A stretch of DNA of 64,000 nt, from assembly GCF_029542785.1 (NCBI RefSeq), contig NC_083372.1, positions 682,001 through 746,000 of the forward strand, in the 5' to 3' direction. The notes beneath the pieces were generated by a model. The model had not been told where the DNA came from. It was given only the letters and a program-made list of their open reading frames with translations, and did not search any database. Below, piece after piece: positions 19,966 to 29,105 of the stretch. Each line of letters begins with the position of its first letter. Position 1 is the stretch's first letter. The stretch is from Malassezia japonica. Lineage: Eukaryota; Basidiomycota; Malasseziomycetes; Malasseziales; Malasseziaceae. The translations under genes and the position numbers were made by a program.

Positions 19966-22900
19966 CTACCACCTACGCTCCGGCATTACCGGCGGGGGGC
20001 CTGGGAAGGCCGGCGGGGGGCCGGGCGGCCCGCCGTACATGGGCGGTGGCGCGCCGTAGCCCGGCGTAGCGCCGCCAAAGCGCCCTGGCGTCGCACCGCC
20101 ATAGGCCGGCGTCTGGCCGTAGTGGCCTGGCGTGCGGGAGCCATAGTGGCCCGGCGTAGCGGCGCCGTGCACGGCCGGCGTGCGTCCGCCGCGCGCCGCG
20201 GCGTTGGCCTGGGCGGCGTACTGCGTCTTGAACGCGTTGCAGAGCGCCGCCATGTCGGCGAGCTGCGTCGCGTGTCCCAGCTTGAACGCGCCAGGCAGGA
20301 CCTTGACGGGCCACGTCTGGATCGGCGCGTCCGCGTTTGCCTTGAATGCAAGGTCAAAGTAGCCCGGGCGCGTCGTGTTGAGGCCGAACGCGTACACCGA
20401 GCGCGCCGGGTTCGCGAGCGAGGTGTTGGTGAGGTAGCTGTGCAGCTCCTCCTCGTTCGCGCCCTTGTACTTTTCGTGGTTGGTCATCATCTCGACCATC
20501 ATGGCCATCGGGCGGATGTGGTTCACGATCAGGTCGTCGAGGTCCGAGTACGAGCCCATGTCGGCGACACGCAGAATGCGGCCGAGCGCGTGGTCGTTCT
20601 CCTTGTCCAGCTCGAGCACGTCAATGTGCTGGTACACGCCTTCGTCGACCTTCCACGTGGCCGCAAGGTGGTCCATGCCTCGCGAGCTCGGGCGGATCAC
20701 CACCGTGCCACGGGGCTGCGTCGCGAGGAAGTTTTGTGCCTGCACCGAGTTGAAGTTGTGGTAGTTGGGGTGGTCGATCACACGCGAGCCGATGCGGTTG
20801 CGGTTGCGGCGGCGCACGCGCTCTTCCGCCGCCTCGCTCGCCATCTGCGCACGGTCGTGGTCAAAGTACATCGTGTCGACCGGCATGGTGTTTTGCGCAG
20901 GGTTCACATGCTCAAAAGCCTCCGGGCGCAGCGAGAGCTCGGCACGCATTCCCTGCATGTCGAGCGCAATCACCACCGCGTTGAGCGTCTGGCCGGGGCG
21001 GAACATGGGCCGGAGGCGCACGTCGCGCGAGTTGTAGCCCGGCATGATATCCGGCCCCGCGATCGTTCCTTCGAGGCCCGAGTCGAGGCGCACGCGCACA
21101 AAGCCCTCCATATCGCGTCCCTCTTCCACACGCACGACGCTCACCGGGACCACGTAGCCTTCCGAGAGCGCACGGCGCGTCTCGCCGGTGAACATCGTAA
21201 AGAGCTCCTCGGTATTCGGCAGGGTCTGCGACGGCCGCCAGTCCTCAAACGGCCGGATCAGCTCCTGGCGGCAGGAGAAGAGCGTCAGGCGCTTGCGCAG
21301 ACCGCGGCGCTCATAGAGCATCGTCGCGTAGCTGTCCAGGTCGAGCGTCGCGAGCTTCTCGGCAGGGTGCGCGTCCTGCATAATCTCCTGGCACGCCAAG
21401 CTGGGGTTCTCGCCTTCGAGATCCTCCTCGTGCTTGTTCAGCGCGTCACGCGCCATCTGGCGAGGGAAGTCGTAGTCCTCGGGGTGGATACGCGTGCTGT
21501 CGAGCACGTCGGCGAGCTCGCGCGGCGCGTCCTCCATGTGCCCGTCGCGCTCCGACTCTTCCAGCAGCTTGCGCGCGGCCTCTTGCGCCAGGTCGGCATC
21601 CAGACGCAGGAACGAGCAGTAGTTGTTCCACACGCTGAACGAGAGAATCGCGTGCTGGAGCATGCTTGCGCGGCTCACGACACCGCCGGGAAGCTTGGTG
21701 CGGATCGCGTGCACGAGCGCATGCGCCTTGCGGGGGCCGAGACCGGCGACAAACGGCAGCATGTGCTGTACGTACGAGTTCGACACCGCCTCGTGCACGT
21801 CGACACCAATATCGTTCACCAGCATGACAATCGCACGCTCCAGGTGCGTACGCAGGCGGTCGCTGGGCAGCAGACGCTGCGCCGCATCGAATTGCACCGC
21901 GACGAGGTCGTCACCGAGCGCCGCAAACTCGTTCACGGGCGACTGCGCGTAGCGCGCGAGGCCGATGCAGTAACGCGCAAGCACGCTCAGCTCGGGGAAC
22001 TCGGACGCGGCACGCTTGCTGTGCTGGTACAGACGCGCGACGTCGTCAAAGACACTGATCACGTCGGCGCGCGCATGCTCGATCGCGATGCCTTGGAGGC
22101 CTTCGTCGGAGACGAGCTCGTGGTGCGCCGTCTTGGAGAGCTCTTGCACGGCCGCCCTGAGCTCGGCGGTGCGCGCACTAAAGCCGTTCACCACAATCGC
22201 GTCCGGTCGGCGGCGCTTGAGCAGTGCAAGGAAAGCGGCGCGCGCATCCTCCGGCACCGCCTCGCCCCGTTCGAGCGCCTCGGCACGCGCCTCGGCTTGG
22301 GCGTGCGTCGGGGCACGGAGCGTGTCAAAGGTCGCGTGCTCCAGGAAGCGCGACTCTTCGTCCAAAAAGACGGCCACCACCTCGCTCTTGCGGGGATCGC
22401 CGATGCCGTGTGAAACGGCAAGCACGCGGGGCACATGCTCCATCTCCTCGACGTTCGGATCGCCATTCCGCGAGATCATGCCGGCGCTCTGGTAGGGGCC
22501 GCCCTCGACGCGCTTGGTGAGCTGCTGCTCGCAGTGGCGCAAAAGAGCGTCGCGGCACTCTTCCATAAGCCACTCGCGCGTCCACAGACGGCCGAGCGGC
22601 AGGAGGAAAGAGGCACAGGCCTCCTCGACGACCGCCGCACGCTCGGCGTTCCAGCGCTGCGACGCCTCGCTCACGCCTTCGCTCACGTACTGCTCTTGCA
22701 GACGCTCCTCGAAGCGGTTCGCGACATCCGTCGGGAGACGCAGCGTAATGCGCACGAGGCGCTCCTCCTCTGCGTGCAGGATCTGGAGGAACTGCGACGC
22801 GTTTTGCAGAATCGCCGCGACAGGCTTCGCGCGCAGAAACTTGAAGTTGTAGTACGGGTGGTTCTCGTCGATGCGCGTCATACCCCGCTCGGTCGGCTCG

Positions 22901-24643
22901 ACGTCGAGCAACGCACAGGTCTTGAAAAGCTGGCGCACGTCGCGGCGCAGCAGCGGCTCCTTCCCGAGCTCGTGCGCGAGGAGCGTGCGGGCGAGGTGCA
23001 GCGCTTGCTCGGCAGACGACACGCCCCGCGACGCGTCGACGTACTCGTCGGCGATCTCGGTCGGGGGCACCGCGGCGTCCTCCGGAATGTGCGTGCGCGC
23101 ACCCGCCACGACGTTGGCGGCGAGCTGCTGCGCGTCGAGGCCGAGGCGGACGGCAAGCATTGCGACCGGTGTCGACTTTAACCGCTCGTACTCCGAGACG
23201 ATGGTGGGCTTCTTGAGCAGCGGCTTGGTGACTTCCGCCTCGGTGATCGCCGTCGCGTCGCGGAAACGCTCGCCAAAGCGCATGGCAAGCCACTCGTTAA
23301 TGTCCGACACTTCCTCAAAGCTCGCGGCATGCGTCAAGAGCTCGTCAAAGTAGGGCCGCACCGGCGCGATGGTCTCTTCGCCGAGCGCCGTGGTGAGCTG
23401 GCCAAAGGTGTGGCGCAGCGTGTCTTTTCGTGCACGCAAGAGCTTGTACTTGATACCGAGCGTGCTGAGCGTGAGGAGCTCCTGGCGCACCAGCAGCGTC
23501 GTCGTATCGTGCTTGCGGGTCGCCTCATTAAACTGCGTATGCTCCAGCTCGTCGAGGCGGTGCTGCGTAAGGAACGACACCTCGAGATAATCGTTCAGCA
23601 TGTAGCCGAGCATGGTGCGCACGCAGCGGTGCCACTCAGCACGCAGTCGGCCGTGTGCGCCGTCTTCCAGAAACTCGGCGGTGCACCGCGGCGAGATGCG
23701 CGGAGCGGCCCAGTTGGCCGCCTCGTCGAGGTCTGCCTCGCTCAGCGGCTGCTCAAGGAGACGCAAGCCCTCCTCGCCCGGAATCGCGAGCTGCAGGCGC
23801 TCTGGCATATCGACCTGCTTGATGCGGTCGTCCTCCTCGGTAAGCATGCGCTCCTGGATCTGTGCGGGCTCAAAGATCTGGGTCAGTCGTGCGACGTACA
23901 TCTTTGTACTCCATCTTGCCCTTCTTGGCCTCTTCTTCCTCTTCTTCTTCGCCGAGTGCCCACGCATAGTCCTCGCCGTTGCCAAAGATATCGTGGATCT
24001 CGTCCCAGGCTTCTGGATCGATGCCGACCTTGAGCGGGTCGACACGCGCGCCCGAGAGGCGTGCGCGACGGCGCTCTTCGCGGCGCTCACGTCGGCGCTC
24101 TTCGCGCGCCTCCTCGTCGAGACCCTGGAGCTCGTCGTCCTCGTCGTCTTCGATAAAGTCGTCGAGCTCGTCGTCGTCGTAGTCGCCGCGTGCCTGATCC
24201 ATCGAGTCGCGGATCGCACCCGCGACCGAAGGAAGCGCCTCGTCCTCCTCGTCGTCAAAGATATGAGCCAGGTCCGCCTCGCGCTCTTGTTCGCCGTCCG
24301 GACGCGCGCGTTTGTGGGGACCAACACCAGGAACCGGTCCCTGGTTTTCCTGGAGGAGCGCGAGATCGTCCTCGTCGAGCTCCTCATCGTCCGCCTCGCG
24401 CCTGCGGTGGCGGCGCTTGCGCTTATGCGACGCGTCGCCGCCCTCTTCGTCCTCGTCGACGATAAAGCCCTCGGCGACGCGGCGCTGCTCCTCCTCGTCC
24501 TCCTCGTCTTCGTCCTCGTCGCTGCTATCCATGCCGACGAGGTTGCCAGAGTCCTTCATGAGACTCTCGCCTTCCTCTTCACTCATAGGCACATCTTCTT
24601 CCGCGTCGCCGGCACGCGACGAAGCCTTCGCCTCCGCCTCCAT
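19966..24643 (-). CDS. SPT6: Transcription elongation factor and histone chaperone Spt6
   Basis: Spt6 travels with RNA polymerase II and reassembles nucleosomes. Exons complement(23900-24643) and complement(19966-23877), joined over a 22-nt intron, give 1551 residues. Exon 1 encodes the acidic N-terminus (EEDEEGGD, DELDEDDLALL), including the short conserved DEIHDIFGNGEDYAWAL motif. After the intron come IFEPAQIQERMLTEEDDRIK, the helix-turn-helix and YqgF-like core, GLGPRKAHALVHAI (HhH), an S1 domain (GLEGTIAGPDIMPGYNS) and the tandem SH2 module starting HPNYHNFNSVQAQNFL (about residue 1275 on). The C-terminus carries TPGHYG/TPAYGG-like repeats. The ATG at 24643 is the only start upstream of the acidic region. 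Confidence 0.95.
19969..20172 (-). repeat. Gly/Tyr/Thr-Pro repeats at the Spt6 C-terminus
   Basis: The last 68 codons contain six Thr-Pro motifs in Gly/Tyr-rich context (ATPGHYG, SRTPGHYG, QTPAYGG, ATPGRFGG, ATPGYG), then a Pro/Gly-only tail ending PERRW. This resembles the Thr-Pro repeat region better known from Spt5. Confidence 0.75.
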
Positions 24644-24688
24644 CCCGGGATGGAAATAGAGAAGCGACCACCGTCATTATCACGTGAT

Positions 24689-26213
24689 CTACACACGGTG
24701 GACACTGCTATGGAGCTGCGCGGCGAGGGCGGAGCAGCCCTGGTTCAGCTCGCCGACGGCGCGCATTAGGTCGCGCGGGAAGGGGTAGTGTACAGCGACA
24801 GCCTTGATCAGCGTCGAGATATGTATAATGGCCTGGATTAGTAGAGCGACGTACGCGAACAAAGTGATTCGCTTCCTCCCACAGCTGCTGGCACTCGGGC
24901 GAGGGCGGCCGTGCGCGCCACGCGTCGTCGGGCAGGGATGCGAGCGTGGCCTGTAGGCGCCGCGTCTGGTCGAGTGTGCCGGTGCACATCTCGTCGACGT
25001 CGCGCAGGCGCTTGGCGTTGGTCTCTTCCGCGGCCGAGAGCTCGGACGAGTGGGTATGAATGTGCGCGTGCAGGTCGGTCCAGACCTGCACGGCCTGTGC
25101 CGTGACCTGCTCCAAAAGCGATTGGAGTGTGACATCGATCACAGGCACTTCGCGCACGCTCGGCGACGAACGCATCTTGAGCTGAGGAAGACTCGACGAG
25201 GACGACGGCGTGCCGGTCGTGCGGGGGGACGCAAGCGCCTTGCGTGTATGTACAGGAGACGCCGGCGAGCGCATCATCGAGCTCGAGGGTTTCGTGCGTA
25301 GCGTCCGGTGCTTGGGAAGAGGCGTCGAGGTCACCGGCGAAAAGGCCGAGTCGGACGTGGTGTCCATCGTCTCGAACGACGCATCGGATGCGGGGGGGCG
25401 GCTGCGCGAGCGCGTGCGCCACGGCATGTCGCTCTCTTCGGCAGCGTCTTGCGCGAGGTACGGCGCGACCTCTTCGACGTGGGGGGCCATGATCGCAGCG
25501 CTGTTCCGCAGCTCGGCGACACTCCCGTAAAGCATCAGCAGGAGGGTGCGGGAGAAGCGCACGTCGACGCTCTCTTCGAGCTGGGGGAGCTGCGCGTGCA
25601 GCATCGAGACCGCGCGCCGAAACGTGCGCACACTCTCGCTGCACGCGTCGAGCACGCCGCGGATCACTGGCGGCTCGGGCACGCCGAGCTGCGTGGCGGT
25701 GTCGAGGCGGTCGAGTGCGCTGATGAGCATGTTCATCGAGATGCCAGCGAGGCTCAGCACACGCTGGAAATGCGCAACGAGCCGCTCGTCGTTCGACACG
25801 GAAATATGCTGCTTCAGTGCATTGTAGATCTGCGAAAGCGCAAAAAGCACGCCGCGCGCCGCGTCCATGAATTTTAAAATCGGGGGAGGCACCGGCTCCA
25901 CGTTGACCACCGGTGGCATCGCCGAGAGGCGCCTAAAGTAGCGCGTGCGCTGCGCGTCGAGCGGCTCGCTCGCATCGCCGGCAGGGCTGCTGTGCGACTC
26001 GACACGGCGCGCGGCCGCCGCCGCGTCCGCCGCGGCCTGCGTCGCGCCGACTGTCGGTAGGCTCAGCTGCCGCAGTCCGCGCCCTGATTCTGCACTCGAC
26101 GGCGTCTGAACTGGCCGCCGCAGCGGCGGCGGCGACAACAGCGCCTGCGGACCGTCCATCCCGGAGCCATGCTGCGCCGCGCCCCTTTCCTCTTTAGTCA
26201 GCTGCACGGACAT
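24689..26213 (-). CDS. SOG2: Sog2-like RAM signalling protein without leucine-rich repeats
   Basis: Two exons (complement 24855-26213 and 24689-24832; 22-nt intron) give 500 residues. The region from about residue 95, with FMDAARGVLFALSQIYNAL, FQRVLSLAGISMNMLIS and VRTFRRAVSMLHAQLP, resembles the helical RAM-pathway domain at the C-terminus of Sog2, a partner of the Cbk1/Kic1 kinase pathway controlling polarity and separation. Family members usually start with a leucine-rich repeat array; none is present here, only a Pro/Ala-rich leader. The start may be MSVQLTKEERG (26213) or MDGPQALLSPP (26159); the longer open frame begins with TTG. The splice restores ANHFVRAIIHISTLIKA at the end. The symbol is tentative. 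Confidence 0.75.
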
Positions 26214-26360
26214 GCACTGTGGAGGGAGAAAGTTGAGCGAGCGTCGACCCAACTTCTATGCGCTGCGTTCTGCAAACCGTACAAGAAGCGCGGCCGTGGG
26301 GAGGGGATGCGCTACGCCCCTCTTGAAGAACACCCCTGGCGGGTCCATTGAAAATCCCTC

Positions 26361-28007
26361 ATGTTTGACGACCACGCCTTGCCGCAATGTGCCCTGGGTA
26401 AGGGGCCGAGTGATGTGCCCCGCCGCACGCCGTCGCCGACGACCCGTGCGCGTTCCCCCCCCCTGAAGGAAAGCCGCGATGAGCGTGCGGGTCGCTGGAC
26501 CGACAAAAGCATGCGCGCGCGCGGCACCCAGCCCATGCGCGACGTCATCCTGCTGGGCCTCGACGCGGACGTCGACGCGGACAAGCTGCGCTTGCTGGTG
26601 AGCGCGCTTGCCGATGCGGCCAACGCGCGCCTCGCCGCGCCGCCGTCGGACGTGACGGTGATCCGCGACCGCAACACGGGCGCGTCGAAAGGCTTTGGCT
26701 TTGCCAAGTTTGACACGCTCGAGGACGCCAAGCGCTTTGTGAATATCCATGCCCCCTTTATCAACAACCCCGAGCAGTGGCTCGGCCTGCCGCCGGGCGG
26801 CACCGCCGAGAACAAGATGCGCCGCAAGCGCATCAAGATCGACTACAGCAGCAGCGAGCGGCCGCAGGGCGGCGTGTCCTACTACGAGCAGCACAACGCG
26901 CCAGGCTGCAAAGACCAGCAGAAGCGCCAGCGCGCGCGCCGTACGCGCGAGCACGAGCAGGCGGAGCACGACGCGCAGGTCGATGTCGGCAACGAAAATG
27001 CGGGCATGCGTGACGCCTCGGCGGTCGCGACCGAGATGCTGCTCGTGACCCAGCTCGGGGCCGAGGCCAGCGCCGCCGACGTCGGTGCTGCGCTGCAGAC
27101 GCTACCGGCCTATGCCACGAACGGCGGCCAGCAGCTCGCCGATGCGCTCGCACACCTCGAGCAGGTCATGCTCGTGCGCGACCGCGCGACGGGCGCGTCG
27201 CAGCAGCGTGCCATGGCCCTCTTCCGCAACAAGGACGCAGCGCGCATCTGCCTGGCCGCGCTGCGCAGCCAGGCGCTCTTCCCGCAAGGCGTCGCGATCG
27301 GCGCAGGTGCCGTGCGCACCTCGTTTGCGGACGCCATCGTGTTTGAAGAGGCGGACCCCTACGACCCCACGAGCGCGCCGTGGACCTATACCGATGCCGC
27401 GAACCGGACGTGGCGCTACGAGGACGAGGCGTTGGGCCTCGAGGTGTGGGAGGCTGCTGCCGTGCCCCCCACGCCCTCGGCCGTCTCTTCGCCGAGCACC
27501 TCGCCGCGCTCCTCGGTGTCGCTGCCGAGCGAGACGCTGGCGCCGATCGTTGCGAACGGCACGACCTACTTCCTCCCCGACGAGCGCCGCGCGAGCGTCG
27601 AGTACGTCACGCCGTCGCACCGCGCGCTGCGTACGCTCGACTTTAGCGACATGCAGCGCCGCATCTGCCTCCTGTGCCAGCGCCAGTTCAAGTCGCAGGA
27701 GCTGCTTGCGCGGCACGCGACCGAGTCGGCGCTCCACCGCGCGAACCTCGCGGCGGAGGAGACGTGCCGCGCAGGCGCCGCGCGCGTGCACGCCTGCCAC
27801 ACGCACCTTGCCAAGGAGAATGCGGAGCGCGCCGCGCCGCTCCCGGGCAAGGCGCAGCCTGTGCCGGAGCCGCGCCGCGCCGCGCTGCAGCCCATGGGCT
27901 GGAACGCGGCGGATATCGACGCGCTTGCCGTGGGCTATGCCGCGCCTACCTACGCTGCGCACGAGTTCGTGCCGGCCCACCACCCGATGTACCCCCCCTT
28001 TGCGTGA
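26361..28007 (+). CDS. RBM5/RBM10-like RNA-binding protein with RRM and C2H2 finger
   Basis: A single 548-residue exon. An RRM (about 58-145) carries the RNP2-like DVILLGLD and RNP1 KGFGFAKF. A second, divergent RRM-like region (about 225-320) contains QVMLVRDRATGASQQRAM. Near the C-terminus is a U1-type C2H2 finger, CLLCQRQFKSQELLARH (about 435-458), whose sequence closely resembles the RBM5/10 finger. These proteins associate with the spliceosomal A complex and influence splice-site choice. The usual G-patch is not intact; only LQPMGWNAADIDALAVGY remains in its place. It is divergent from the Sog2-like gene, with 147 bp between starts. Confidence 0.83.
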   Translation: MFDDHALPQCALGKGPSDVPRRTPSPTTRARSPPLKESRDERAGRWTDKSMRARGTQPMRDVILLGLDADVDADKLRLLVSALADAANARLAAPPSDVTVIRDRNTGASKGFGFAKFDTLEDAKRFVNIHAPFINNPEQWLGLPPGGTAENKMRRKRIKIDYSSSERPQGGVSYYEQHNAPGCKDQQKRQRARRTREHEQAEHDAQVDVGNENAGMRDASAVATEMLLVTQLGAEASAADVGAALQTLPAYATNGGQQLADALAHLEQVMLVRDRATGASQQRAMALFRNKDAARICLAALRSQALFPQGVAIGAGAVRTSFADAIVFEEADPYDPTSAPWTYTDAANRTWRYEDEALGLEVWEAAAVPPTPSAVSSPSTSPRSSVSLPSETLAPIVANGTTYFLPDERRASVEYVTPSHRALRTLDFSDMQRRICLLCQRQFKSQELLARHATESALHRANLAAEETCRAGAARVHACHTHLAKENAERAAPLPGKAQPVPEPRRAALQPMGWNAADIDALAVGYAAPTYAAHEFVPAHHPMYPPFA

Positions 28008-28068
28008 GCAACGTTGTGCATCTATACCCCTATCTATACATAGCTCCTCCTCCTTAGTGGAGGTCATC

Positions 28069-29105
28069 ATGTCGAAATACAGTGGACTGCCCGATATTGT
28101 GTGTTGCTTGAGCGTCTGACCCAGGACACGGCGCCGGACGTGTACGAATCGAATCCGGGTGCGACACGCGCAGAAGACGCGTACGAAAGCGCGTCGGACG
28201 ACGAGGTCGCGGCGCCGGGCGACGAGGTGGAGCGTGCCTCGCTCGATCCCAAGGCCGCCCAAGCGCACTTTCGGCGGGGCGCGCCGGTGGTGCACGAGGG
28301 CACCGAGACGCCCCTCGCGCGGCTGCTGCGCCTCCAGGACGAGGCGCGTGCGTTAGAAGAGGCGCTCGCTGCCGAGCCCGAGCGCAGCGAGCACCGGGGG
28401 GCGCTGCAGCTCCTCGAGCGCATCGAGCGATTGGCGCAGCAGCGCGAGGACCGCATGCCGCCGCTCGACGCGCCCGCGACCGTTGCGCTGATCCACACGC
28501 TGGGCAAGACACAGGCGCAGGGCCCGACCAAGGACGACGCCGCGCCCCCGTCCGAGCTTGCGCTGCGCCTCGCCGAGCTCGAGCAGTGCATCGGGCCGGT
28601 GGACGGTGCGGAGGATATCGTGCCGCTCACGACGACGCTTGCGCGTCTCGAGTCGCAGATCCAGCTCCTGGCCCAGCCGCGGCACCTCGACGCGATCGTG
28701 CACCGTGCCAAGCTCGCCTCGTCCGAGCTCGAGCGGCTGGCCGAGAGCCGCAAACGCATGGCGCAGCACGAGGACGTCTCGAGCGAGACGCTCGCCAAGG
28801 TAAGCGAGCTGCATGCGCTGCAGACGCGCATCGAGCCGCTGATTCCGCTGGCGCCTGCGCTGCTCGCGCGCCTCGAAGCGCTTGCGCCGCTGCACGCGTC
28901 CGCATCCGACGCCGCGTCGCGCGTCGCGAGCATCGAGCAGGCCCAAGGGTCGCAAAAGAGCCGCGTGGCCGAGCTACGTACGATGCTGTCGGAAGCCGAG
29001 GCGAGTCTCGCGGCCAATGTCGAGGTCACGCAGACGAACCTGGCCGCGCTGCAAGCGCGCCTTGCGCGGCTTGAGCAGCAGGCTACGGATACTGCTCGGC
29101 CATGA
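28069..29105 (+). CDS. Dynactin p50 subunit (dynamitin)
   Basis: Dynamitin forms the shoulder of the dynactin complex, linking cargo adaptors to dynein. A tiny first exon (28069-28098) encodes MSKYSGLPDI. After a 26-nt intron, the second exon (28125-29105) continues DTAPDVYES, together giving the conserved KYxxLPDI...DxAPDVYES N-terminus. Total length is 336 residues, mostly coiled coil (LARLESQIQLLAQ, VAELRTMLSEAEASLA). The family equals Jnm1/DCTN2. The 3' end overlaps the convergent glucosidase gene by 23 bp. Without the short exon the protein would lack its start. Confidence 0.88.

Noticed and set aside
20122..22413. A 763-codon plus-strand frame opposite SPT6
   Set aside because: His/Arg/Val-rich shadow; the opposite strand encodes conserved Spt6 domains.
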